Shown here: positions 53,949 through 63,120 of the stretch, piece after piece | How positions within the stretch are numbered: the first letter of the stretch is position 1 | Layout: each line of letters starts with the position of its first letter | Source: Propionibacterium sp. | Lineage (GTDB): Bacteria; Actinomycetota; Actinomycetes; Propionibacteriales; Propionibacteriaceae | Length of the DNA stretch: 64,000 bases | Assembly: GCA_012517405.1 (NCBI GenBank) | Contig: JAAYVB010000006.1 | Span: 62,001 to 126,000, forward strand | Direction of reading: 5' to 3' | Translations under genes and position numbers: made by a program | Notes under the pieces: generated by a model | What the model was told of the DNA's origin: nothing | Seen by the model: only the letters and a program-made list of their open reading frames with translations | Database searches by the model: none

Positions 53949-55639
53949 AGACCCAAGCCCGTGTGGTGGTCGATGCCCTCGACAAGATCTTCGTCGATCC
54001 GATCCGGTCGGGCCGGCCACGCCCGAAGGACTGGCAGCCGGGCCTGGCCCCCGTGATGGCGCTGGCCGCCGCCGGTTACCTCATCGGGGTTGTTCTGGTG
54101 CTCGGCGCTCCCTGGCTGCGCAGCGCCGATCGTCCTGTCGTCATCGAACGCGCCGAAGTGATCGGCAGCGCGTCGATGACTGTGCTGCTGTGGCTGGTCA
54201 CCCTCACCTTGGCGGTCGGCCTGACCGCTGCCCTGCATGTTCATCCCCTCCTGAAGCTGATCAGCATCATCGTCTTCCTGCTGCCGCTGACTCCGCAGCT
54301 GGCGCTCGGCACGGGTTCGCTCGCAGTCGTCGCGAGCGTCGGCGGAACCATCATCTTCTTTCTCATCCGGCGGCGTGGCAGCTTCGCCGGCTGGGAGTTC
54401 CCGGTGATCTGGATCTTGGTGAGCACGGGCGTGATGATGCCGCTGATCTCCACCGGCAACTTCGGCTATGACATCCGCACATCGACGGTGCTGTTGATCC
54501 TCGCATTCATGAACTCGCTGGCCGTTCCGGCGCTCATGATGACCGGCTATGCGGCAGCGCAGGTCGGGATCTCGTTCTCCCAGTGGATGGGCCTGCGGCT
54601 TTCCCAACTGATGCCTCGATACTTGTCGCTGGTCGCAATCTCCGTGCTCGGGCTCGGCAACCTCGGGTACGCGATCTGGTCGACCCACCAGCGGCGCCTC
54701 GGCTGGGAACTCGAGAACTGGATGGGTTCAGTACTGCTGGTGGCGCTCGCAGCGGGCATCATCGCGGTGCTGTGGTCGGGTCTGCCTGATCGAGGCACCT
54801 CGCCTCGTGATCCCGCCGATCCGGACGCGCTGGCAGACAGCTGGACATCACAAGCGTTCGGGCTCGCATCGGTGACGCTGGCGTTCATGCTGCTCACCAG
54901 CCTCGGCGCCGTCGCCGGCGGTCTGGCCGATGTCTTCTTGGGTTCGCAGCCCGACTGGCTGGCCAACCTGTCGTCCAGCACCACCCTGGTCTTTCTCGTG
55001 CGCCTCGGCCAAGCCGCACTGGCCCTGTGGTGGGGTTGGCATCGCGCCCGCCGCGGCGACCGGGTCACGCCCGTCGTGCTCGGCGCCTATGCGGCGATCA
55101 TGGCCATTTCGGCGCTCTCGGTACTCACTGCATGGGCATGGTTCGCGTGGGAAATAGAGCCCGCAGGAGTGCTGCTGCTAATGATCGGCGCGCTCATCTG
55201 GTGCACCGGACGCGGGGACGCCGGTGTGCACCAGGCGCTGATTCTCGCGTTGCTGGTCACGTTGTTCCGCTTCCGCGAGCCGCTGTCGGAGCCTGGCATG
55301 ATCTTCGGTGCCGTCTCGGCGTCCGCGGTCTTGTTGATCAGCCTGTTGTGGCGGGTGATGACCGATGGCGATCTGATGGCCGGGGATTCGAAAGCGCTCC
55401 CCCAGAGCTCTCGGGTGCTGGCGTTCGCGACGATGACCCTCCTTGCGGTGCTGATCCTGGCGGTCACCGCGCAGATGCGCATTGAGACCACCGCGATAGA
55501 CCAGTCGGGGATGGTCGGGTTGGGCGACATGACACTTGGCGGCGCCTTGTTCATGGCGGCGGGCATCGCCAGCCTGGTGGCGCTGTGGACCTACCGTCGT
55601 GGCGACGCGCTGACCGCAGGCCCGGTCCCGCGGTCATGA
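53933..55639 (+). CDS. polytopic membrane protein of unknown function
   Basis: A 568-residue integral membrane protein with about twelve hydrophobic segments separated by short charged loops. I recognise no transporter or enzyme motif. It starts inside the end of the propeller gene: the ATG at 53933 has GGGGAG five bases upstream, and another ATG at 53945 overlaps the stop as ATGA. The pairing with a membrane-anchored propeller suggests a two-part envelope complex. It converges with the AldA-type gene. Confidence 0.75.
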   Translation: MVASMKTQARVVVDALDKIFVDPIRSGRPRPKDWQPGLAPVMALAAAGYLIGVVLVLGAPWLRSADRPVVIERAEVIGSASMTVLLWLVTLTLAVGLTAALHVHPLLKLISIIVFLLPLTPQLALGTGSLAVVASVGGTIIFFLIRRRGSFAGWEFPVIWILVSTGVMMPLISTGNFGYDIRTSTVLLILAFMNSLAVPALMMTGYAAAQVGISFSQWMGLRLSQLMPRYLSLVAISVLGLGNLGYAIWSTHQRRLGWELENWMGSVLLVALAAGIIAVLWSGLPDRGTSPRDPADPDALADSWTSQAFGLASVTLAFMLLTSLGAVAGGLADVFLGSQPDWLANLSSSTTLVFLVRLGQAALALWWGWHRARRGDRVTPVVLGAYAAIMAISALSVLTAWAWFAWEIEPAGVLLLMIGALIWCTGRGDAGVHQALILALLVTLFRFREPLSEPGMIFGAVSASAVLLISLLWRVMTDGDLMAGDSKALPQSSRVLAFATMTLLAVLILAVTAQMRIETTAIDQSGMVGLGDMTLGGALFMAAGIASLVALWTYRRGDALTAGPVPRS

Positions 55640-55678
55640 CGACCACGATGACCGAACCTGCGACCACCCCCTTGGCCG

Positions 55679-57112
55679 CTACGCTTCGACGTAGATCATC
55701 TGCGTACGGGTGAACTCCTCCACTCCGAGCGGACCATCGGCGCCGCCGACGCCGGATTTGCGGGTACCGGCATGGAAGCCCTGCATGGCCTCGAAGTTCT
55801 CCCGGTTGATGTAGGTTTCGCCGAAGTCGATCTCCCGCATGCCCTTCATCGCGTTGGCGAGGCTGGCCGTGTACAGCGAGCTGGTCAGGCCGTACTCCGA
55901 GTCGTTGGCCTTCTGGATGGCCTCATCGAAATCATCGACCACCATGATCGGCAGCACCGGCCCGAAGATCTCGTCGCGGATCACCGGCATGTCCTGGGTG
56001 ACGTCGGCCAGCACTGTCGGCTGGAAGTGGTGGCCCTGTCCACGATCGGCGACCTTGCCTCCGGTGAGCACGGTCGCGCCCTGCGCAACCGACGCGTCCA
56101 CCATGGCACCGATGCGGCTGGCGGCGTTCGCATCGATCAGGGCACCCATGTCAAGACCCTTGTCAACACTCGGATCACCGTAGGTGGTGGAGGCGATGGC
56201 CTCGGTCATTTTGCTGATGAACTCGTCGGCCACGCCGCGGGTGACGTACACGCGTTCGGCACAGTTGCAGACCTGGCCGGTGTTGATCACCCGCGAGGCC
56301 TTGATCGAGGCGACGGCGAGATCGAGGTCGGCATCGTCCAGGACGATGGCCGGCGCCTTACCGCCCAGTTCGAGGTTCACCTTGGTGACGTTCTTGCTGG
56401 CAGCGGCCATGATCGCTGACCCGACCGGAACCGAACCGGTGAAGCTGACGATATCGACGCGCGGATCGGCCGACATCTGCTCACCGATTGCCCCGGACCC
56501 GGCGAGCATGCTGAATACTCCCCTGGGGAGCCCGACTTCGGCGGCGACCTTCGCGAACTCCAAGGCGTTGATCGGTGTCACCGATGCTGGTTTGATCACG
56601 CATGTGTTGCCCGTGACCAAGGCCGGGGCCAGCTTGCGAGCGATGAGGAAGAACGGGAAATTCCACGGCAGAATGCCGACCGCCACACCCAGTGGCTTGC
56701 GGAGCACGAAGATCGATTCCTTCGGACGCGCGGAGTTCATCACAGAACCCTCGATGCGCAGCGCGAAGCCGGCCATGTAATCGAGGTAGTCGGCGGTGAA
56801 CAGGACCTCGACATTTGCCAGCTCGGGAGTCTTGGACTGCTCCTTGACGAGAATGTCGGTGAACATCGCCTCATGGGCGCGAATCGCCTGGGCGAGCTTC
56901 GTCAGGTAGGACGCCCGCTCCGGAGCCGGCGTCAACGCCCAACTCTTCTTTGCGTCGAATGCGGCTTGCAGAGCGTCGTCCACGTCGGCCGGGGTCGCCC
57001 GCGGCGCATACGCCAGAACCTCGCCGGTCGCGGGGTTCTCCACGGGGATGGTCTGGTCAGTGGCTCTGAACTCTCCCGCGACGTAGTTGCGGTAAGTGGT
57101 CAATTCGGCCAT
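55679..57112 (-). CDS. aldA: lactaldehyde/glycolaldehyde dehydrogenase (AldA type)
   Basis: A 477-residue NAD-dependent aldehyde dehydrogenase. Several AldA signatures are present: the catalytic Cys in GQVCNCAERVYV, the catalytic Glu in LELGGKAP, LPWNFPFFL, and FGETYINRENFEAMQG, which is characteristic of AldA. The enzyme oxidises lactaldehyde or glycolaldehyde to lactate or glycolate, so it fits a deoxy-sugar, propanediol or short polyol pathway. GAAGAAGGAG precedes the ATG. Confidence 0.9.
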   Translation of the reverse strand: MAELTTYRNYVAGEFRATDQTIPVENPATGEVLAYAPRATPADVDDALQAAFDAKKSWALTPAPERASYLTKLAQAIRAHEAMFTDILVKEQSKTPELANVEVLFTADYLDYMAGFALRIEGSVMNSARPKESIFVLRKPLGVAVGILPWNFPFFLIARKLAPALVTGNTCVIKPASVTPINALEFAKVAAEVGLPRGVFSMLAGSGAIGEQMSADPRVDIVSFTGSVPVGSAIMAAASKNVTKVNLELGGKAPAIVLDDADLDLAVASIKASRVINTGQVCNCAERVYVTRGVADEFISKMTEAIASTTYGDPSVDKGLDMGALIDANAASRIGAMVDASVAQGATVLTGGKVADRGQGHHFQPTVLADVTQDMPVIRDEIFGPVLPIMVVDDFDEAIQKANDSEYGLTSSLYTASLANAMKGMREIDFGETYINRENFEAMQGFHAGTRKSGVGGADGPLGVEEFTRTQMIYVEA

Positions 57113-57179
57113 GTCTTCTCCTTCTTCATCGACGGATGGCCGCGCTGCACAGTGTCTGGCTAGCGAAGTCAGATGCGGC

Positions 57180-58043
57180 TCACACCGGCGGCTGTGCTGG
57201 TGCAGTTGCTAGTCTGCCCGAGTCGGCAGTCGATGCTGTTGCACTTTTTCGAGCATCTGCGACACGTTTCTCAGCAGCTTGCGACCTGCGCCGTTGCTCG
57301 TCCAGCGCGTACTCGGTGAGCTCTCCGGGACGCCCGGCCAGTACGCGTTCGACGATCACCGCATCTTGTACCATGCCGAGCAGGTCGGCCAGTTCGGCAT
57401 AGTAACGGGCCGTGGCTGCTGCGCCTGATCTCGCGGCAGCCACCGATTCGTAGGCGTAGCGGGCAGCCTTTGCCCGGCGGCGAAGCAGGTGCAGGCCTGC
57501 CCATCGTCCCTCGGGGTGAGCGTCGACCTCCTGCCACGCTTTGCCGACGCGCTGCTCCGCCCAGCCAACACGGCGCATGATCTGCTCGCGGGTGGGGCCC
57601 TTCCCCTTCCGGGCCTTCGATCGGCGCCACGGTTGGGCGACCATCACCCCGGCAAGATCCACCAGTGCAGCGGCGCGATCGCCGCCCAAGATCGTGATTG
57701 CCTCCTGCCGCAGGCTCTCCTGCTCGCCGGCGAGCTCGTCCAGCAGCGGCTTGGCGTCGGCGCGGTCGGCGAACAGCTCGGCCATGTGCTCATGGATGAC
57801 CTCGGCATCCCTGGCCCGGCCGAGTTCGGAGTTGTACCAGTCGAGCTCTGCCAGAAGCGCCTCTGCGAGCTGCGGACGAAGCAGCGGCCGGTAGACCCGG
57901 ATGGTGGCTTTGAGGCGGCGGCCCGCGGCCCTCAAGTCGTGGATGGACTCGGGCTCGTTGGCGGTGACCGCCGCCGGAAGCTCGCGCATCAAGCCGATCT
58001 GCTCGATCCAGTACCCCTCAACGCGGCTCGCGGTCTTAGACAT
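57180..58043 (-). CDS. CHAD-domain protein
   Basis: A 287-residue all-helical protein matching CHAD: conserved His in IHDLRAAGRRLKATIRVYRPLL and paired basic helices (LLRRRAKAARYAYES), with many surface Arg and Lys. CHAD domains bind polyphosphate and often accompany CYTH phosphatases; no CYTH domain is attached. It is a good candidate for a polyphosphate-granule protein, in keeping with actinobacterial polyphosphate storage. The C-terminus is Ala/Ser-rich. Confidence 0.88.
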   Translation of the reverse strand: MSKTASRVEGYWIEQIGLMRELPAAVTANEPESIHDLRAAGRRLKATIRVYRPLLRPQLAEALLAELDWYNSELGRARDAEVIHEHMAELFADRADAKPLLDELAGEQESLRQEAITILGGDRAAALVDLAGVMVAQPWRRSKARKGKGPTREQIMRRVGWAEQRVGKAWQEVDAHPEGRWAGLHLLRRRAKAARYAYESVAAARSGAAATARYYAELADLLGMVQDAVIVERVLAGRPGELTEYALDEQRRRSQAAEKRVADARKSATASTADSGRLATAPAQPPV

Positions 58044-58235
58044 TCTCCAATCTTACGCTGACAAGCGAATTAGGGTTCGCACAAGGGGCCCACTTCGCTT
58101 CGCCCCCGGTGGGAGACGTCGTGGTAATCGCTTCGATTGCCATCGTCAGGACGGTAGTTGCCCGCATGTTGCACTTTGCGAAGAAAAGAACCGCCTGACT
58201 TGGCCTATCGCCTTGTCAAGCGGCTTCAAAAGGGG

Positions 58236-58308
58236 CTCCCCGGACTGGACTCGAACCAGTAACCCTCTGATTAACAGTCAGATGCTCTGCCAATTGAGCT
58301 ACCAGGGA
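58236..58308 (-). tRNA. tRNA-Asn (GTT)
   Basis: A 73-base cloverleaf: acceptor TCCCTGG with CCGGGGA, D arm GCTC/GAGC, anticodon stem CTGA/TCAG with loop CTGTTAA (anticodon GTT), T loop TTCGAGT and discriminator G. CCA is not encoded. Confidence 0.95.
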
Positions 58309-58448
58309 TTGGCGGTTGCGTCTCTCAACGCGAGAACAAACGTTAGCAGAACCTCGACGGTTCCCCAAACTCGAGGAGACTCGCCCACTCAGCGGTGATG
58401 AGCACCGCGGTCAAGCACCAGAGCCTTCCCGAATGGGCCCCTTCGCAG

Positions 58449-59543
58449 TCAGCGGCGGTAGGCGCGCCGGTAGGGCGCCGGAATGTAGCCGACGGCCACT
58501 TGCAGCGTTTCAGCGGCGCGCAGCGCGAAGCTCGGATCGCGCAGGAACTCGCGTCCTACCATGACAATGTCCGCGAGGCCGGTTGCCACGATCTGCTCGG
58601 CTTGGAATGCACTGTCGATCATGCCCACGGTCGAGGTGGTGACACCAGTGGCCTTCTTGACGGCGGTGGCGTAGGGCACCTGGTAGCCGGGACCCACCGG
58701 GATGGGCGCCTGTTTGACATTGCCGCCGGTAGAGATGTCGACGAAGTCGGCGCCGTGCTGGCCGAGCCAGCGCACCACAGTGACGGTCTCATCAATGTCG
58801 AAGCCGCCAGCCACCCATTCGGTGGCAGACAGGCGCACCGCGATAGGCATGGCCTGGCCGACCTCGGCGCGTATCGCGTCCACAACCTGCAACAGCAGCC
58901 GGGCGCGGTTTTCCAGGGTGCCGCCGTAGGAATCGGTTCGATGATTGCTCAGCGGCGAGAGAAATTCGTGCAGAAGATAGCCGTGAGCGCCATGCACCTG
59001 CACGAAGTCGAAGCCCGCGTCCACGGCGCGGCGAGCGGCCGCGGCGAATGCTGCCGCCACGCGGTCGATGCCTGCCTGGTCCAGTGCGGCAGGCTCAGCC
59101 AGGCCGGGAAAGGCGACCGCCGACGGCGCCACGGTCTGCCAGCCGCCCTCGGAGACCGGCACGCTGGTGCCGGGTGCCTCCGTGCCCCACTCGCGATAGA
59201 CCGAGCCTTTGCGTCCGGCATGGGCGAGCTGGATGCCCAGCTTGGCGCCCTGGGCGTGCACCAGCTCGACGATGGGCGCGAACGCATCGCGCTGGTGATC
59301 ATTCCACAGGCCCAGGTCCTGCGGGCTGATCCGGCCTTCCGGCACCACGCCGGTGGCCTCCACGATCACCCCACCTGCACCTCCGCGCGCGAACGAACCG
59401 TAGTGCATCAGGTGCCAGGCAACCGGGACGCCATCCTGCTTGTCAACAACGTATTGGCACATCGGGGGTACCCAGATGCGGTTGCGGACCTCCAGTCCGC
59501 GTAGCTTGATCGGTTCAAACAGTGCGCGACTGACTTCAGACAT
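58449..59543 (-). CDS. NADH:flavin oxidoreductase, Old Yellow Enzyme family (YqjM-like)
   Basis: A 364-residue FMN ene-reductase. The YqjM-class Cys in PPMCQYVV tunes the flavin, and HGAHGYLLHEFLSP with NHRTDSYGG is the active-site His pair and substrate loop. VGREFLRDPSF near the end is the FMN phosphate site. It reduces activated C=C bonds of enones or nitro compounds. GAGGAG precedes the ATG at 59543. The physiological substrate is unknown. Confidence 0.92.
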   Translation of the reverse strand: MSEVSRALFEPIKLRGLEVRNRIWVPPMCQYVVDKQDGVPVAWHLMHYGSFARGGAGGVIVEATGVVPEGRISPQDLGLWNDHQRDAFAPIVELVHAQGAKLGIQLAHAGRKGSVYREWGTEAPGTSVPVSEGGWQTVAPSAVAFPGLAEPAALDQAGIDRVAAAFAAAARRAVDAGFDFVQVHGAHGYLLHEFLSPLSNHRTDSYGGTLENRARLLLQVVDAIRAEVGQAMPIAVRLSATEWVAGGFDIDETVTVVRWLGQHGADFVDISTGGNVKQAPIPVGPGYQVPYATAVKKATGVTTSTVGMIDSAFQAEQIVATGLADIVMVGREFLRDPSFALRAAETLQVAVGYIPAPYRRAYRR

Positions 59544-59622
59544 TGCATCTCCTCGATTGCGGGCCGCGAAGCGCGAACGGCAGCTGCTTCGCGGCGCAGC
59601 GCCCATGGTATCGCCCAGGTTT

Positions 59623-59665
59623 GACTCAGCAAGGTCCGACTCAGCACATCCGACTCATCGAGGTC
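59623..59665. repeat. three degenerate 14-15 bp tandem repeats
   Basis: GACTCAGCAAGGTCC, GACTCAGCACATCC and GACTCATCGAGGTC follow each other in the gap between the Old Yellow Enzyme start and the next gene's end. Copies share GACTCA. No function is known. Confidence 0.55.
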
Positions 59666-59715
59666 TGCGTCCACGACGTTTGCGAGATGCTCCGCGACAG
59701 CGAGGATGCGGTGGG

Positions 59716-60219
59716 CTACTCGTACTCGGCACGCATCTCCTCGACCAGGCCGAGGACGATCGACTGCACCTTCGGGTTGCCCAGATCGCAGCGGCCGAGA
59801 CCCTCGACCTGCCAGCTGATCGGCTCGTCCGAGCCCGGGCGTCGCCGGCCCACCACCTGCACGGTGCCCAGCTCGTCGTCCAACTCGACCTGCCGCCAAG
59901 CCACGATGGACGCCCGCACTCGCTCTGCGAAGGCGTGCGGCAGCGCGCTCGACTGATTCAACTCGACCTCGCTGCGAGTTCCGTCGGTCATCTGCCAGTA
60001 GAGCCGGCGGTTGTCGGAGTCCCAGCCGCCCCGCTGGATGTCGGTCCAAGCCACCAGTTGCCAGCCCTGCGGCCTGCGCACCACCATGCGGTCGCGTAGC
60101 AGTGCCACGAATCCCTCCGGTCCGCGCGCAGCCACGAGCACATCGGGACGTCTTCCCAGCACCTTCGCGAGTTCGGCGATCTCGTCCTTGGTCAATTTGT
60201 ACGCTGATCGATCGGCCAT
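59716..60219 (-). CDS. conserved actinobacterial hypothetical protein
   Basis: A 167-residue soluble protein with beta strands rich in Trp and Arg (FVALLRDRMVVRRP, WQLVAWTDIQRGGWD, RLYWQMTDG) resembling a PH-like fold, then a C-terminal helix (VQSIVLGLVEEMRAEYE). No motif or membrane segment is seen and no function can be given. It lies about 30 bases downstream of the sigma-factor gene and may be in its operon. Confidence 0.75.
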   Translation of the reverse strand: MADRSAYKLTKDEIAELAKVLGRRPDVLVAARGPEGFVALLRDRMVVRRPQGWQLVAWTDIQRGGWDSDNRRLYWQMTDGTRSEVELNQSSALPHAFAERVRASIVAWRQVELDDELGTVQVVGRRRPGSDEPISWQVEGLGRCDLGNPKVQSIVLGLVEEMRAEYE

Positions 60220-60249
60220 TGCCCAATTCTCCCACCCGCACGGACGTCC

Positions 60250-61080
60250 TCATGCGGCCTCGGCCGACAGCAGCAGCCTCCGCAGCCTGCTCAGCGCCTT
60301 GAGCTCCAGCCGTCGAGTGGTCGACACGCTGAGCCCCAGCCGATCCGCCGTCGCTGCGCGCGTCATCGCGGGTTGACCGATGCCGAATGAGCACCGCAGC
60401 AGGGCTGCTTCCTGTGGGGGCAGTTCGTCCAGCCCACGCAGCACCTCCGCGTGCAGCTCGTCGGGCGGGCACTCCCCCGCAGGGTCTGGCAGCAGCGCCA
60501 TCAGATCGTCGGACAGCCGGTCGGGTGCGCTGAGCTCCACAGTCGCGGCGACTGTGCGCACATCACGCCCCAGATACCCGGCCAGCTCGGTCACCGTCAC
60601 CTCGTGCCCGAGCAGCGTCTCCAGCTGTTCCCTGGCCCGCCGCAGCTCGAAAGCGCTCCGCAGCCGGAAGACGCTGGCCTCGATCGCGCCGCACCGGCGC
60701 ATCGCAGCATGCGAGATCTCCGCCTCGACCATCGGCCAGGCCAGGCTGGAGAATCGGTAGCCGCGACGCCAGTCCCAGCGTTGAATCGCCCTGCCCAGCC
60801 CGACGCAGCCCTCCTGAAAGAGCTCCTCGGCGGACACGCCCGCCCGATCGGCCCAGGTGAGCGCAAGGTTGGCCACCATCCGCAGGTTGCCCATGAAGAA
60901 CTCGTCACGGGCAGCGCGCCCCAGCTCGGCGATCAGCTCGAGATCTGCGGCAGCCACGTCGCAGCACAGCGAGCCATCCATCAGCGCACGCTCAGCAGTC
61001 ACGCCCGCCTCGATCGCCACGGCGAGCCGGATCTCATCGGCGGCCGTCAGGAGCGCGGTATCAACGATGTCGAAGAACAT
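60250..61080 (-). CDS. alternative sigma factor (sigma-70 family)
   Basis: A 276-residue sigma factor with regions 2, 3 and 4. Region 2: EELFQEGCVGLGRAIQRWD and GYRFSSLAWPMVEAEI. Region 3 is about residues 145-200 and region 4 ends with a helix-turn-helix (TADRLGLSVSTTRRLELKAL). There is no region 1.1, and region 2.4 lacks the usual basic promoter-contact pattern. It is not the housekeeping SigA. No anti-sigma gene is adjacent. The ATG at 61080 is preferred; a GTG at 61125 would add 15 residues. Its target genes are unknown. Confidence 0.85.
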   Translation of the reverse strand: MFFDIVDTALLTAADEIRLAVAIEAGVTAERALMDGSLCCDVAAADLELIAELGRAARDEFFMGNLRMVANLALTWADRAGVSAEELFQEGCVGLGRAIQRWDWRRGYRFSSLAWPMVEAEISHAAMRRCGAIEASVFRLRSAFELRRAREQLETLLGHEVTVTELAGYLGRDVRTVAATVELSAPDRLSDDLMALLPDPAGECPPDELHAEVLRGLDELPPQEAALLRCSFGIGQPAMTRAATADRLGLSVSTTRRLELKALSRLRRLLLSAEAA

Positions 61081-61173
61081 GCGTCCAGCATGAGACGCCC
61101 ACCAGCGGCGAATCGGGTTGTGCACAGACCGAAAACGGACAACACCGGGTGCTGTGAAAACACCGCAGAACCT

Positions 61174-61237
61174 GCGCTAATCTGCTCCGGCGCTAGTCTG
61201 CTCCGGCGCTAATCTGCTCCGGCGCTGATCTGCTCGA
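61174..61237. repeat. four tandem copies of a 16-bp unit at the dnaG 3' end
   Basis: Copies of GCGCTAATCTGCTCCG run from 61174, 61190, 61206 and 61222, with one or two changes each. Read on the dnaG strand, the copy at 61222 is coding, the copy at 61206 contains the TAG stop, and the other two repeat the stop-bearing sequence downstream. Confidence 0.9.
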
Positions 61238-63083
61238 GAGTCCGGCGCCTGGTCTCCAGCGCGATGAGCTCGGTGAATGCCTGCTTGTGGGCGGACGAAT
61301 GCTCGACCGGGTTGATGCGTTGCAGCCGCGATTTCAGCTCCGCAAGCCGACGCAGCGTCGTGAGAAGCTGCAGTTTCGCCGTATAGGCGGACGCATATGC
61401 CTCGTCGGGGTCATGGTGAATGCCCTCCACGAGCAGCGCGACCTGCAACTGACGAGCCACGTCATCGACGGTGACGGCCTGCAACTGCTCCGTCCAACCC
61501 TGCGCCTGAAACGGGGTCGCCAAGATTACCTCGAACACCGCGCGATAGGCGGGGTGGGTGAAATCATCTGCACTCACTCCGTTCCAGGTCGTGTCGAACA
61601 GTGTCGGGTACTGCAGCATGAGCTTCAACGTGTCGCGCTCGACTGCGAGGTTGCGATCGCGGGGGTCGGGCCACGGCAGCGACAATCCGTCCAGCACCGG
61701 CCCGTCGGGCTCCTCGGCAGGCCGGCGTGTCCGCTGCTTGGGTGGTTCGTGGGCTGCCGGCATCGCCCTGCGTACCTGCTGGGAGACGATCTGGCGGACC
61801 TCTTCGACATCCATGCCGACCAGCTGGGCCAAATCGTGCAGATAGCCGCGCACCAGCGACCCGTCGCGGATGCTGGACAGCAGTGGTGCGGCCGCCCGGA
61901 CTGCTTGCAGGCGGCCATCGACCCGGTCGAGATCGTACTGGGCGACCACGTTGCGCATCACGAAGCGATAGAGCGGCACCCGGCGGCCCACCAGCTCCCG
62001 CACCGCGGGCTCCCCCGACTTGAGCCGCAGATCGCACGGATCCAGACCGTTCGGCTCCACCGCCACATAGGTCTGCGCAACAAAGGTCTGATCGAGACTG
62101 AAGACCTTCAGCGCAGCTGCCTGACCGGCCGCGTCCCCATCGAAGGTGAAGACCACCTCGCCGTTGAATGCATCGTTGTTACCCATCAGCCGCTGGAGCA
62201 TCCGTGCGTGATCGGCTCCGAACGCCGTGCCACACGAAGCCACAGCAGTGTCGATGCCGGAGAGGTGGCACGCCATCACGTCGGTGTAGCCCTCGACGAC
62301 GACCGCCTGGGCCTTCTTGCCGATCGGCTGCCGGGCCAGGTCGAGTCCGTACAGCACATGCGACTTCTTGTAGACGACGGTCTCAGGGGTGTTCAGGTAC
62401 TTCGCGGGCATCCGGTCGTCGTCGAAAACTCGTCGCGCCCCGAAACCGAGCACGGACTTGGCCGAGTCCTTGATCGGCCAGACCACCCTGCCCTGGAAGT
62501 AGTCCCAGCCCGACTCACGGATCAGCCCGGCCCTGACCAACTCCTCATCGCTGAATCCGGCGCGATGCAGATGATCATGCAGGGCTTTGCCATCCTTGGG
62601 GGCATATCCCATGCTGAAGTGCTGGGCGGCTTCCCGATCGAAACCGCGGCCGTCGACGAACTGGCGGAAGATCACCGCCTCGGCGCTGGTGATCTGACTC
62701 TGATAGAACTCCGAGGCCGCCTGGTTGGCGGCCAGTACCCGCTGCCTCAGACCCGGTTGGGTGGCCGGGCGGCCATCGTCGCTGATGCGCAGTTGGACGC
62801 CGGTCTTGTCGGCCAGTGCCTGGACGGCCTCGGTGAAACTCAGATTGTCGATCTTCTGGAGAAAGGTGATGACATCGCCACCCTCGCCGCAGCCGAAGCA
62901 GTAGTAGAAGCCCCGCGATGGCGTCACCTGAAAACTGGGGGTCTTCTCGTCATGGAAAGGGCACAGCCCCTTCAGTGAGCCGCCTCCGGCATTGCGCAAT
63001 TGCACATAGGCGCCGACGATCTCGTCGATGCGTGCCCGCTCGCGAACCAACGCGATGTCTTCATCGTTGATTCGGCTGGCCAT
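61209..63083 (-). CDS. dnaG: DNA primase
   Basis: A 624-residue primase making RNA primers for replication. The N-terminal zinc finger uses Cys41, His44, Cys62 and Cys65. The RNA polymerase domain has GYTDVMA and FTFDGDAAGQAA (TOPRIM Asp). The C-terminal third is the helicase-interaction region. Its last residues are encoded in the 16-base tandem repeat. ATG 63083 starts the usual ASRINDEDIALVRERARID. It lies next to dgt, a common actinobacterial pair. Confidence 0.96.
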   Translation of the reverse strand: MASRINDEDIALVRERARIDEIVGAYVQLRNAGGGSLKGLCPFHDEKTPSFQVTPSRGFYYCFGCGEGGDVITFLQKIDNLSFTEAVQALADKTGVQLRISDDGRPATQPGLRQRVLAANQAASEFYQSQITSAEAVIFRQFVDGRGFDREAAQHFSMGYAPKDGKALHDHLHRAGFSDEELVRAGLIRESGWDYFQGRVVWPIKDSAKSVLGFGARRVFDDDRMPAKYLNTPETVVYKKSHVLYGLDLARQPIGKKAQAVVVEGYTDVMACHLSGIDTAVASCGTAFGADHARMLQRLMGNNDAFNGEVVFTFDGDAAGQAAALKVFSLDQTFVAQTYVAVEPNGLDPCDLRLKSGEPAVRELVGRRVPLYRFVMRNVVAQYDLDRVDGRLQAVRAAAPLLSSIRDGSLVRGYLHDLAQLVGMDVEEVRQIVSQQVRRAMPAAHEPPKQRTRRPAEEPDGPVLDGLSLPWPDPRDRNLAVERDTLKLMLQYPTLFDTTWNGVSADDFTHPAYRAVFEVILATPFQAQGWTEQLQAVTVDDVARQLQVALLVEGIHHDPDEAYASAYTAKLQLLTTLRRLAELKSRLQRINPVEHSSAHKQAFTELIALETRRRTLEQISAGAD

Positions 63084-63120
63084 GGCCGCAAGTTTAGACG
63101 CTCGGTCTGACGGGCCGAGC

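Noticed and set aside
61287-62978. 563-codon plus-strand frame antisense to dnaG
   Set aside because: dnaG is certain; the frame is a shadow caused by GC-rich codon use.
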